The position numbers and the translations under genes were made by a program. Positions 8,467 through 17,340 of a stretch of DNA of 42,378 nucleotides are shown piece by piece; within the stretch, counting starts at the first letter, position 1, and each line of letters starts with the position of its first letter. The stretch lies in assembly GCA_029261215.1 (NCBI GenBank), contig JAJDBT010000058.1:1-42378 (forward strand). The letters are read 5' to 3'. Below the pieces are notes generated by a model, which saw only the letters and a list, made by a program, of their open reading frames with translations, did no database searches and was not told the DNA's origin. The DNA is from Nitrospirota bacterium (GTDB taxonomy: Bacteria; Nitrospirota; Nitrospiria; SBBL01; JAADHI01).

Positions 8467-10306
8467 AAGTTATTGGTTTCTTGCTATCTTGATTACAGGT
8501 TTGGCTTTACTCCTGCTTCGTGCCTGGCATCTTCAGATCACAAAAGGGGCCTATTATCTTGAGCTTTCCGAAAACAACCGGCTTCGTGTTGTGGAGACCC
8601 CTGCGCCCCGTGGACGGATCTTTGACCGCAATGGCGCATTACTCGTCAACAATGTCCCCAGCTTTAACCTCTATGTCGTGCTTGGGGACATCAAACAGCG
8701 GGAACAAGTCATCCGCCGTATTTCCCAAATCATTAATATCCCCATAGACGAAATCACCGAGCAAATCCAAAAGAAAAAAAAGGGCGATCCCTATCATCCG
8801 ATTAAAATTAAAGAAGACCTCACGATGAGGGAAGTGGCAGTCATTGAAGGTCATGGACTCCAACTCCCCGGAATCAAAATTGAGGCCGAATATAAAAGAC
8901 AGGCGGTTTTTGGCTCTCTGGCCGCACACCTCCTGGGCTATGTCGGAGAAATTACACAAGATCAACTCAAACAAGAAAAATACCAGACCATCAATGGCGG
9001 AAGCATCATCGGAAAATATGGCGTTGAGCAGTCTTTCGATGCGATATTGAGAGGAACCTCCGGGGAAAAAAAGATTGAAGTGGACGCCCTCGGGCATGAG
9101 CAACAAGTTGTCAAAGAAATCCTGCCGCTTCGCGGAGATGACATTTACCTCACCATGGACCTCAAGGTTCAGAAGACTGCGGAAAACGTACTGGCAGACC
9201 GTCCCGGCGCAATCGTCGCCCTTAATCCCAAAAATGGCGATGTCCTCGCCATGGTCAGCCATCCCTCGTTTAACCCAAACGACATCTCTGGCGGGATCTC
9301 AACAAAAACATGGCAAACCCTGCTCAAAGACAAAAACCTGCCCCTGACCAACCGAACGATTCATGGAAAATACCCGCCAGGCTCCACGTTTAAAATTGTA
9401 CTCAGCGCTGCGATTTTGGAAACGGGCATTGCCAAGGCCAAAGACAGAATCAAATGTAAGGGAACATTCGAGCTCGGAGATCGAGAATTTAGAGATTGGA
9501 AAAAATGGGGACACGGCGAAGTCGATATGCATCGCTCACTCGTCGAGTCGTGTGACGTCTATTATTACGAAAAAGGCCTCGAGCTGGGCGTGGACACCAT
9601 CGCAAGGTTCTCCCATCTTTTTGGGCTTGGGAAACCGACTGGCATTGATCTCGCCTATGAAAAAGGAGGGCTCATCCCCACCAAAGACTGGAAAGAAAAA
9701 AACCTCAAAAAACCCTGGTATCCGGGTGAAACGCTTTCCGTTTCCATCGGTCAGGGATTTGTCTCCAGTACTCCCCTTCAACTGGCCACGATGATTGCCG
9801 CAATCGCCGGAGACGGGATTTGGTATCGCCCTCGTTTGCTTGTGAAAACCCGCGATACAGCCACAGAACAGTTTTCGGAAATTGAGTCCGCACAAGGGAG
9901 AAAGATTCCCATCTCCGCAGCGTCTTTGGCCACAATCAAAAAAGCCCTGGCCGGGGTCGTTTCTGAAAAACTGGGCACAGCCCAGGCATCAAAATCGGAT
10001 CTGTTTTCAATGGCCGGAAAAACAGGAACCGCACAAGTCGTAGGCCGGGAAACCATCGCATTTGACCTTGTGCCGGAAGAGTTTGCCGACCATGCCTGGT
10101 TTGTCGCTTTTGCGCCGGTCGAAAATCCGAAAATCGCAGTCGTGGTGCTGGTCGAAAATGGTGGTCACGGAGGCTCTGCCGCAGCCCCGCTTGCCCGCAC
10201 GGTCATCGAATCATACCTGGAACCACGCCAGGTCGAAACCCAGCCTATTGAGAATGCCATCGGCCACTCACCCGAACCCAGTCATCAGGATCAGGATCAT
10301 GGCTAA
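8417..10306 (+). CDS. mrdA: penicillin-binding protein 2 (peptidoglycan transpeptidase)
   Basis: PBP2 is the class B transpeptidase that cross-links new peptidoglycan during elongation, working with the RodA glycosyltransferase. From the ATG at 8417 it has 629 residues. A TTG at 8378 is in frame, but AAGGA ten bases before 8417 makes the ATG the better start. In order there is a cytoplasmic stub, one transmembrane helix, the pedestal domain beginning RVVETPAPRGRIFDRNG, LLGYVGEI and GKYGVEQSFD, and then the transpeptidase. Catalytic motifs are STFK (Ser323, Lys326), SCD in ESCDVYYYEKG as the SxN-type motif, and KTG at 535-537. The C-terminus overlaps rodA by eight bases. Confidence 0.97.
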   Translation: MGVRFFPQEEERELESKSYWFLAILITGLALLLLRAWHLQITKGAYYLELSENNRLRVVETPAPRGRIFDRNGALLVNNVPSFNLYVVLGDIKQREQVIRRISQIINIPIDEITEQIQKKKKGDPYHPIKIKEDLTMREVAVIEGHGLQLPGIKIEAEYKRQAVFGSLAAHLLGYVGEITQDQLKQEKYQTINGGSIIGKYGVEQSFDAILRGTSGEKKIEVDALGHEQQVVKEILPLRGDDIYLTMDLKVQKTAENVLADRPGAIVALNPKNGDVLAMVSHPSFNPNDISGGISTKTWQTLLKDKNLPLTNRTIHGKYPPGSTFKIVLSAAILETGIAKAKDRIKCKGTFELGDREFRDWKKWGHGEVDMHRSLVESCDVYYYEKGLELGVDTIARFSHLFGLGKPTGIDLAYEKGGLIPTKDWKEKNLKKPWYPGETLSVSIGQGFVSSTPLQLATMIAAIAGDGIWYRPRLLVKTRDTATEQFSEIESAQGRKIPISAASLATIKKALAGVVSEKLGTAQASKSDLFSMAGKTGTAQVVGRETIAFDLVPEEFADHAWFVAFAPVENPKIAVVVLVENGGHGGSAAAPLARTVIESYLEPRQVETQPIENAIGHSPEPSHQDQDHG

Positions 10307-11411
10307 GTCCCCCATCCTTTCAGGAATAGACAAACTCTTTTTTCTCGTCCTTTTTTTCATTCTTGCATTCGGTGTACTTTCAATCTACAGTGTCACCGGA
10401 GGCATCGCCGGGAGAAGTGGCACCCCTTTTTATTTAAAACAAATTACCTGGATTATCGTTGGCTGTCTTGCTTTCCTGGTGATGGCCTGGATTGATTATA
10501 GAGAAATGGCCCGATTTGCTTTTCCAATTTACGGGATCACATTGCTCCTCCTGGCGCTGGTTCCTTTGGTCGGGCGCACCGGCATGGGCGCACGCCGTTG
10601 GCTTGCCATTGGCTCATTTTCATTTCAACCCTCCGAGTTGGTCAAAATTGGCTTACTACTTGCGCTGGCAAAACATTTTTCTGATGACTACCCAAGGAGT
10701 GGTTTGGATCTAAAACGTTTAATGCTTTCAGGACTTTTTCTTCTGGTGCCTTTTGTTTTTATTTTAAAACAACCCGACCTCGGTACAGCCTTGTCGATAT
10801 CGACCATTTATTTGAGCATGATTTTTGTCCTGGGTTTAAAATCCAAATTTCTGATTTACTTTTCACTCATCTCGGCCATGCTCTCTCCCTTTGTCGGCCA
10901 TTTCGTGTGGAACAATCTTAAGGATTATCAAAAGAAAAGATTATTTACCTTTATGAATCCCGCAGAAGACCCGACAGGCACGGGCTATCAAATTATTCAA
11001 TCCAAAATCGCTATCGGGTCTGGTGGTCTTTTTGGAAAAGGGCTTTTTGGCGGTACACAAAGCCAGCTTAAATTTTTACCCGAGCGGCACACCGACTTCA
11101 TTTTTTCCGTGTTGGCCGAACAATGGGGCTTTATCGGCGTGCTTTTTCTTTTTATTCTGTTTTTCCTGGTTATTTTATGGGGAATCGATGTAGCTGTAAA
11201 AGCAAAAGACACACTCGGTTCTCTCATGGCCATTGGAATCATCGGACTCATCTTTTTTTATTTTTTCATCAATGTGGGCATGACATTAGGCGTCATGCCC
11301 GTCGTTGGCGTGCCCCTGCCGCTTGTCAGTTACGGCGGAAGCGCAATGGTGACAACACTTGGAATGCTTGGACTCCTGCTCAATATCAAGGTACGGAGAT
11401 TAATACGATAA
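10299..11411 (+). CDS. rodA: peptidoglycan glycosyltransferase RodA
   Basis: RodA is the SEDS-family polymerase that makes glycan strands from lipid II, paired with PBP2. The reading frame is open upstream inside mrdA, but homology begins at the ATG at 10299, giving 370 residues and an eight-base overlap with the mrdA stop, a sign of translational coupling. About ten transmembrane segments are seen. SEDS motifs include GARRWLAIGSFSFQPSEL, KQPDLGTAL with the essential Asp region, ERHTDFIFSVLAEQWGF and the C-terminal GVPLPLVSYGGSAM. Length and order are standard. Confidence 0.96.
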   Translation: MAKSPILSGIDKLFFLVLFFILAFGVLSIYSVTGGIAGRSGTPFYLKQITWIIVGCLAFLVMAWIDYREMARFAFPIYGITLLLLALVPLVGRTGMGARRWLAIGSFSFQPSELVKIGLLLALAKHFSDDYPRSGLDLKRLMLSGLFLLVPFVFILKQPDLGTALSISTIYLSMIFVLGLKSKFLIYFSLISAMLSPFVGHFVWNNLKDYQKKRLFTFMNPAEDPTGTGYQIIQSKIAIGSGGLFGKGLFGGTQSQLKFLPERHTDFIFSVLAEQWGFIGVLFLFILFFLVILWGIDVAVKAKDTLGSLMAIGIIGLIFFYFFINVGMTLGVMPVVGVPLPLVSYGGSAMVTTLGMLGLLLNIKVRRLIR

Positions 11412-11710
11412 ATACAATCAAACTCAGATGATTAAATGTCAGCTCTTGATCGATGAGATGACCGCTCGTGTGCTCACCCCTCAAAAAACTGGTTTGATGC
11501 ACACACCCGGAACATTCATTTCATCCGCTTTGGGGTTCAGACTTTTTTTTCTATCGAGTTCAATAAGGGATCTTATTATTCAGCCACTAACAACAAATCA
11601 CGTTCATTCTGGTTTCTACACAGCCCTGTTCAACACAGAGATTCGCACAGGGTAAATGAACAGAGACACTGTTTCTTCGGCTGAATACCTGTTCCCGGAA
11701 AGAGAAAACC
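11412..11710. other. 299-base gap between rodA and the ribonuclease gene
   Basis: I see no convincing gene. A 75-codon frame (11428-11655) lacks a ribosome site and family resemblance. An imperfect inverted repeat GTGTGCTCA ... TGATGCACAC spans about 11467-11503 and could be a weak terminator structure for the mre operon, but no T-run follows it. Confidence 0.5.
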
Positions 11711-13471
11711 ATGCCTATCGAAATCGTCATCAACGTCACGCCGGAAGAATCCCGTGTCGCGCTGATCGAGAATAAAATCGTTACAGAACTTTATTTTGAT
11801 CGTAAAAAAGAACGCGGTATTGTCGGGAATGTCTACAAAGGGAAAATCATCAAAGTCCTGCCGGGCATGCAAGCCGCATTTATCGATATCGGGATGGAAA
11901 AGGCCGCCTTCCTTTATGTTGCGGATATCATGACCCCAAAGGAAGTCGCTGCGAAAGAAGCAAAAAAAACAAAAAGACGAAAACCTTCCCGACAAAAACC
12001 GCCTATCGAAAACACTGCCCCGGAAGAACAACAGGACAGTCATGAGAAAGAAACCCATGCGGCCCTGAAAACTCCGTCTTCCCCAGAAATCACAGAAACG
12101 CTTAATGAAGAAGATTCAGATGAAGTCATCGAAGATGACATAGAAAACCTGGACATTGATGACGAACCGGAGCTTCTCCAGGACGAAGATGAGGAAGAAG
12201 AACTCGATCTTGATGAAAGCACGGAAGACGATCCGGTTTCCGTGATCAGACGACCCAAGAAACGCTCATCCAGGGCCATTGAAGACCTCATCAAGGAAGG
12301 GCAGGAAATCGTCGTCCAGGTTTCAAAAGAACCCATCGGGACAAAAGGGCCACGGGTGACCACCTATGTTTCACTCCCCGGACGCTACCTGGTCTACATG
12401 CCGATGGTGAATCAGGTGGGTGTTTCGCGCCGTATTGGAAAAGAAGGTGAACGGCAGCGGTTAAAAGAGATGATTCACCGGCTTCGTAAAAAAGGTGCAG
12501 GCTATATTGTCCGAACCGTAAGTGACGGGACGACAGAGGAAGAGTTTAAACAGGACGTCGATTTTCTTGAAGTCGTGTGGCAAAACATCCACAAAAAAGC
12601 GGCCAAGTTTCCCGCCCCGACCCTCGTACACAATGATCTGGACCTTGTGTTCAGAACCGTACGAGATCTTTTTACCAAAGACGTAGACAAACTGATTATT
12701 GATTCAAAAAATGAATACGATGGCATCATCGAATTTGTGGGAACCTACTTGCCTTCCTTTTTACCCCGGGTCAGTCTGTGGGATAAAAATGAACCAATTT
12801 TTGATGCCTATGGCGTGGAGGTTGAAATCTCCAAAGCGAGAAACCGCCGGGTTTGGCTGAAATCCGGGGGCTACCTCGTCATTGATCATGCCGAAGCCTG
12901 CACGGTCATTGATGTAAACACGGGCCGCTTTGTTGGAAAACGCGACCTCGAAGAAACCATATTTAAAACAAACCTCGAAGCCGTCAAAGAAATTCCCTAT
13001 CAAATGAGACTTAGAAATATCGGCGGAATCATCATCATCGACCTCATCGACATGGAAAAAGAACGCAATCGAGACAAAGTGATGAAGGTACTCAATGAGG
13101 CCTTTATCGGAGATAAAGCACGCATCAATATACTCAAGATCTCAGAACTCGGGCTCGTTCAGATTTCTCGTGAGCGGACTCGGGAAGATATTCTGAGTAT
13201 TCTTTGTGAGTCCTGCCCTTACTGTGAAGGCCGGGGCCTGGTCAAATCCGCTACCACCGTCAGCCATGAGTTATTTCGGGAAATCCGCCTCATTGGACCT
13301 TCTCCGCGAGAAAAGAAAATCATCGTGGGGGTTCATCCGACTGTGGCCGCATACTTATACGATGAAGCGAGAGAGAATATCGAAATGCTTGAAAAGCAGT
13401 ACAAGAAAAAGATTATCATCAAGGCAGACTCCCATCTACATATTGAGCAATACGATATCGTGACGCTTTAA
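11711..13471 (+). CDS. rng: ribonuclease G/E family endoribonuclease with acidic insertion
   Basis: RNase G/E enzymes cut single-stranded RNA in AU-rich regions during rRNA maturation and mRNA decay. The 586-residue protein begins directly with the RNase G N-terminus, followed by an S1 RNA-binding domain (GIVGNVYKGKIIKVLPGMQAAF and following). The S1 domain is interrupted at about residues 75-187 by a basic then extremely Asp/Glu-rich stretch. After that come the 5'-sensor region, the DNase-I-like catalytic part (IDVNTGRFVG and IIIIDLIDM carry the metal-binding Asp residues) and the Zn-link CESCPYCEGRG. There is no long C-terminal degradosome scaffold, so Rng (CafA) fits better than Rne. It lies after rodA, as often seen downstream of mre clusters. 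Confidence 0.93.
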   Translation: MPIEIVINVTPEESRVALIENKIVTELYFDRKKERGIVGNVYKGKIIKVLPGMQAAFIDIGMEKAAFLYVADIMTPKEVAAKEAKKTKRRKPSRQKPPIENTAPEEQQDSHEKETHAALKTPSSPEITETLNEEDSDEVIEDDIENLDIDDEPELLQDEDEEEELDLDESTEDDPVSVIRRPKKRSSRAIEDLIKEGQEIVVQVSKEPIGTKGPRVTTYVSLPGRYLVYMPMVNQVGVSRRIGKEGERQRLKEMIHRLRKKGAGYIVRTVSDGTTEEEFKQDVDFLEVVWQNIHKKAAKFPAPTLVHNDLDLVFRTVRDLFTKDVDKLIIDSKNEYDGIIEFVGTYLPSFLPRVSLWDKNEPIFDAYGVEVEISKARNRRVWLKSGGYLVIDHAEACTVIDVNTGRFVGKRDLEETIFKTNLEAVKEIPYQMRLRNIGGIIIIDLIDMEKERNRDKVMKVLNEAFIGDKARINILKISELGLVQISRERTREDILSILCESCPYCEGRGLVKSATTVSHELFREIRLIGPSPREKKIIVGVHPTVAAYLYDEARENIEMLEKQYKKKIIIKADSHLHIEQYDIVTL

Positions 13472-13497
13472 AGAGTCGAGACCCCATACGAAAAACC

Positions 13498-13526
13498 GTC
13501 GGGGCGGGTTTGAAACCCGCCCCGAC
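13498..13526. repeat. 29-base GC-rich palindrome, related to the 884 element
   Basis: Arms GTCGGGGCGGGTTT and AAACCCGCCCCGAC are perfect around one central G. The inner 17 bases match the palindrome core at 889-905 except for the centre base. It lies 26 bases after the rng stop. On the minus strand the stem is followed by GGTTTTT, so it could terminate leftward transcription. On the plus strand it is followed by an A-run. Confidence 0.65.
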
Positions 13527-13769
13527 AAAAAACGATACTTCGCACCAAATACGAAATAGAGGGTTCAATCCTCCCTACACGATAAAACAATCCGTGGTAT
13601 CTTTAATCGAACAACAGAGACACGGAGTTTACTTTCATAAACCCCACAATCCAGCCCTTTACTTGAGCCTTGACCCTGGGTTACGATGAGAATTTTTGAG
13701 TACAATGAGAAAAATGAATTGGTAACCTGCCTATACTTAAAATATGATTTATCCAGTCTGTTTAGTCCT

Positions 13770-13796
13770 ATTGAAATGCCTCTGACGCATTTCAAT
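13770..13796. other. perfect 10-bp hairpin
   Basis: ATTGAAATGC and GCATTTCAAT form a perfect stem with the seven-base loop CTCTGAC. No T-run follows. It could be an RNA structure or a protein-binding palindrome upstream of the SulP gene. Confidence 0.45.
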
Positions 13797-14010
13797 CCCA
13801 CTTGGATGAATCACCCAAGACCCGTAATTCCTCAAGTCATCTGAAAGACAAGGCTCGAAACAATTTTTTCCACTGAAGCATGCTAAACGGATGCACAGCT
13901 TGCTCTGGCCGATCAAACGTATTTTAAGATACTCGACGGCTTCAAATCAGGGAAATCTGCGAACGATCACATAGAAACTGAAATAAGAAAGGTTAAACGG
14001 ATCAACGAAA

Positions 14011-15657
14011 ATGTCAGATAAAAAACACACGACAGCGCACAGCAGCAGAGAAAATCGGTTCATCCCCTTAAAAATAAAACGACCTGAAAACATCAAAAAT
14101 GACATGCTTTCGGGCATAACCGTTGCCCTGGCCCTCGTGCCGGAGGCCATCGCTTTTGCCTTTGTCGCGGGTGTTCATCCAAAAGTCGGGCTTTACGCCG
14201 CCTTTATGATGGGTTTCATTACCGCCATTTTTGGAGGACGCCCCGGGATGATTTCCGGGGCCACCGGGGCCGTCGCCGTCATCTTTGCTCCACTTGTGGC
14301 CAAAGTCGTGTCTGAGGGTCAAACAGCAGGTATGAGCAGCGAAATGATCACGCAAAGCGCTCTGGGTTATCTATTTTCCGCCGTGATCCTGATGGGCATG
14401 ATTCAAATCGTTTGTGGACTGTTAAAGCTTGGCAAGCTCATTCGTCTGGTACCGCACCCCGTGATGCTGGGTTTTGTAAACGGGCTTGCCATTATTATCT
14501 TTAAAGCCCAATTTGATCAATTCACCGTCGGAGGGACCACCCTCTCCACCGTGCCACTGATTCTGATGTGTGCCTTAATCCTTTTAACCATGTCCATCGG
14601 TATCTTCCTGCCCAAGCTGACAAAAGCTGTTCCTGCGACATTGGTGGGCATTGTAGTGGTTAGCCTTATCGGACACTTTATTAATCAAAGCAGCCCCGGT
14701 CTCGTTCGTACAGTGCTGGACTTTGTACAGGATCGTAATGCCAGTATTACGACCATTGCTGCAGGATTGCCCATTTTTTCCTTACCGGCCGTTCCCTTCA
14801 CCTTTAGTGCCTTCAGCACCATTCTGCCTTATGCCATTCTCGCTGCAGCGGTGGGTTTGATTGAATCCCTCATGACCCTGACTTTAGTGGACGAGCTCAC
14901 AGAAACACGGGGCCGTGGCAATAAAGAATGCGTCGGACAAGGCATGGCCAACGTGGTCAATGGATTTTTTGGCGGCATGGGGGGTTGCGCCATGATCGGT
15001 CAAAGCATGATCAATATTCGAGGCGGCGGACGTGGACGGCTTTCCGGAATCACTGCTGCATTTTGCCTACTCGGTTTTGTTTTATTTGGGGCCGGATTGA
15101 TCGAAAAGGTTCCCTTGGCCGCACTGGTCGGGGTCATGTTCATGGTGGTCATCGGCACCTTTGAATGGTCCAGCCTGAGGCTGCTAAACAAGATTCCAGG
15201 ATCGGACATGCTCGTCATTATAGTGGTCTCTTCTGTCACCGTCGCGGTGGACTTGGCGATTGCCGTATTGGTCGGAATCATTATTTCCGCACTGGTTTTT
15301 GCTTGGGAACACGGAAAAACCATGCACGCTGAAAAAAAAGAGGTCAACGGGCGTACACTTTACAGCCTGCGCGGTCCTTTGTTTTTTGGCTCGGTGACTT
15401 CTTTTAAAAACGTGTTTGATTTTAAAAATGATACACCGCATGTGGTGATTGATTTTGAGGAATCCCGCGTCTGGGATCATTCGGGTCTTGAAGCCCTTCA
15501 AAATATCACGGAACGTTACAGCCAAAACGGGAAAAAACTACACTTGCTGAACTTGAGCAAAGAATGCCGGACGCTTTTAGGAAAAGCCGGAAATATTGTC
15601 GAGCTCAGTGTCATTGAAGATCTGGAGTGGCATATTGCGGCGGATACCCTGGCATAG
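14011..15657 (+). CDS. SulP-family anion transporter with STAS domain
   Basis: This 548-residue SLC26/SulP transporter probably moves an anion such as sulfate or bicarbonate. The transmembrane part (about residues 25-425) opens with the family signature region: DMLSGITVALALVPEAIAFAF, HPKVGLYAAFMMGF and the GATGAVAV motif. The STAS domain occupies roughly residues 430-548, with YSLRGPLFFGSVTSF and VVIDFEESRVWDHSGLEAL. The phosphorylatable Ser/Thr position is replaced by a DHSG loop that keeps the serine. The ATG lacks a strong ribosome site. Substrate cannot be read from sequence. It is transcriptionally separate from rng (540-base gap) and from rmuC (192-base gap). Confidence 0.92.
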   Translation: MSDKKHTTAHSSRENRFIPLKIKRPENIKNDMLSGITVALALVPEAIAFAFVAGVHPKVGLYAAFMMGFITAIFGGRPGMISGATGAVAVIFAPLVAKVVSEGQTAGMSSEMITQSALGYLFSAVILMGMIQIVCGLLKLGKLIRLVPHPVMLGFVNGLAIIIFKAQFDQFTVGGTTLSTVPLILMCALILLTMSIGIFLPKLTKAVPATLVGIVVVSLIGHFINQSSPGLVRTVLDFVQDRNASITTIAAGLPIFSLPAVPFTFSAFSTILPYAILAAAVGLIESLMTLTLVDELTETRGRGNKECVGQGMANVVNGFFGGMGGCAMIGQSMINIRGGGRGRLSGITAAFCLLGFVLFGAGLIEKVPLAALVGVMFMVVIGTFEWSSLRLLNKIPGSDMLVIIVVSSVTVAVDLAIAVLVGIIISALVFAWEHGKTMHAEKKEVNGRTLYSLRGPLFFGSVTSFKNVFDFKNDTPHVVIDFEESRVWDHSGLEALQNITERYSQNGKKLHLLNLSKECRTLLGKAGNIVELSVIEDLEWHIAADTLA

Positions 15658-15849
15658 TCCATCAATAAAAGGCTGTCCATTGATCCAGGTTTCCAATCAA
15701 CATCATCACGGATGAGACGAACAAAGACCGGGAATCACCTTCACCTTGCAGACATCTTGATTTGGCATAACTTTCAGATTGAAAGCGGAGCTGCCTTTTG
15801 ATTAATCAATGCGCTTCGTTTAATATCATCTCGGAAGATTGCTATTCGA

Positions 15850-17268
15850 ATGAGACCTTCTCCGATGATGATACCTGATCAGATGATCGTCCTTCTCGCC
15901 TTTTTTTCAGGTCTTGCACTTGGCGGCCTTTTTTCTTACCTTATCCTGCGATCAAGGGCCGAAAGCCGGCTGGCTGTTTTAAATGAACGCCTGAGCACAA
16001 AAGATCAAAAAGTCGCCGACGTCTCCGCAGAAAATTCAAGTCTGAAAACAGAAAACGATGCATTACAAAGGGCCGTCACCGAATTAAAAGTCGAACGGTC
16101 CACCCTTGAAACAATCCTTCAGAAGGAACAGGCCGCTGCGACAGAAAAACTCGCCGTACTCAATGAAGCCAAGACCAATCTTTCTGATGCCTTTAAAGCC
16201 CTCTCTGCTGAAGCCCTTAAAAGCAACAATCAAATGTTTCTCGAAGTTGCACAGGCCACTTTTGAAAAACTGCGCGAAGGAGCCGACGGCGACCTCTTAA
16301 AACGGCAAACAGCGATTGACCAGATTGTGAAACCGATTCAGGAAGGCCTGCTTCAATTTGACTCCAAAATTCAGACCTTGGAAAAAGCGCGGATCGGGGC
16401 CTATGAAGGACTCAATCAACAGGTTAAAAGTCTCATCGAAAGCCAGCACCAGCTACGATCTGAAACCACAAACCTCGTGAACGCCCTGAGAACCCCGCAG
16501 GTGCGGGGCCGCTGGGGAGAGATTCAACTGAAACGCGTTGTCGAAATGGCCGGAATGTTGAGTCATTGCGATTTTAAGGAACAGCCCGTCATCTCGAGTG
16601 AAGAAGGCATGCTGCGGCCTGACATGATCATCAACCTGCCGGGCGGCAAAACCCTCGTCGTCGATGCCAAAGTGCCTTTATCGGCCTACCTCGACGGGAT
16701 TGAATCCAATGATGAAACCATCAAACAAAAGAAACAGCAGGAACATGCGCGGCGGATACGGGAACACATGGCGCAATTGAGCCGTAAATCCTATTGGGAA
16801 CAGTTTTCAGAGGCTCCCGAATTTGTCGTGCTCTTTCTGCCGGGGGAGGCCTTTTTTAGCGCCGCCTTGCAGGAAGACCCCTCACTCATCGAACTCGGGG
16901 TAGGGCAAGGGGTGATTATCGCCACACCCACCACCCTGATCGCACTATTGAAAGCCGTCTCCTATGGATGGAAGCAGGAAATTCTTGCAGAAAATTCAAA
17001 AAAAATCGGCGAACTCGGCAAAGCACTTTATAAAAGAATCGCCGACATGGGCGGCCACTTCAGCCAGCTTGGAAACAATCTTCGAAAATCGGTCGAAAGC
17101 TACAACCGCTCACTCGGCACACTCGAATCGCGTGTATTGGTCAGCGCCCGCCGTTTTGAAGACCTCAAGGTGGCCGATGCAAATGATGTCATTCCAGTCA
17201 TTCCGCCTATCGACAATACGACACGTCATTTTCAATCCCCTGAAATGATTCAAAAAAAAAGACAATGA
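15850..17268 (+). CDS. rmuC: DNA recombination protein RmuC
   Basis: RmuC proteins limit recombination between inverted repeats and carry a PD-(D/E)xK-like nuclease fold. The 472-residue protein has one N-terminal membrane anchor (about residues 12-32, MIVLLAFFSGLALGGLFSYL), a long coiled coil (about 35-130) and the RmuC domain. Domain motifs are RTPQVRGRWGEIQLKRVVE, LPGGKTLVVDAKVPLSAYLD, FVVLFLPGEAFFSAAL and GVIIATPTTLIALLKAV. The start has GGAAGA eleven bases upstream. In-frame ATGs at 15865 and 15868 are alternatives. It precedes an ABC-class ATPase gene by 72 bases. Confidence 0.95.
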   Translation: MRPSPMMIPDQMIVLLAFFSGLALGGLFSYLILRSRAESRLAVLNERLSTKDQKVADVSAENSSLKTENDALQRAVTELKVERSTLETILQKEQAAATEKLAVLNEAKTNLSDAFKALSAEALKSNNQMFLEVAQATFEKLREGADGDLLKRQTAIDQIVKPIQEGLLQFDSKIQTLEKARIGAYEGLNQQVKSLIESQHQLRSETTNLVNALRTPQVRGRWGEIQLKRVVEMAGMLSHCDFKEQPVISSEEGMLRPDMIINLPGGKTLVVDAKVPLSAYLDGIESNDETIKQKKQQEHARRIREHMAQLSRKSYWEQFSEAPEFVVLFLPGEAFFSAALQEDPSLIELGVGQGVIIATPTTLIALLKAVSYGWKQEILAENSKKIGELGKALYKRIADMGGHFSQLGNNLRKSVESYNRSLGTLESRVLVSARRFEDLKVADANDVIPVIPPIDNTTRHFQSPEMIQKKRQ

Positions 17269-17340
17269 AGACGTTTAATACACCGGATTCCAGAAGGTCG
17301 CGATATACGTTCACTCGAAAACCGGCTTATTCCCTCTGTC

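Larger units (their letters stand above)
13472..14010. other. 539-base intergenic stretch with palindrome and hairpin
   Basis: No gene is supported. The stretch holds the 29-base palindrome at 13498-13526 and a perfect 10-base-pair hairpin at 13770-13796. A 52-codon frame starts at ATG 13686 and ends at 13844. It has no clear ribosome site, contains the hairpin and matches no family I recognise, so I do not call it. Confidence 0.5.

Noticed and set aside
11428-11655. 75-codon frame after rodA
   Set aside because: No ribosome site, no recognisable features, and its composition looks like non-coding sequence.
13565-13801. 78-codon minus-strand frame, and a 52-codon plus-strand frame at 13686-13844
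   Set aside because: Both overlap the perfect hairpin, lack ribosome sites and exclude each other; neither resembles a known family.
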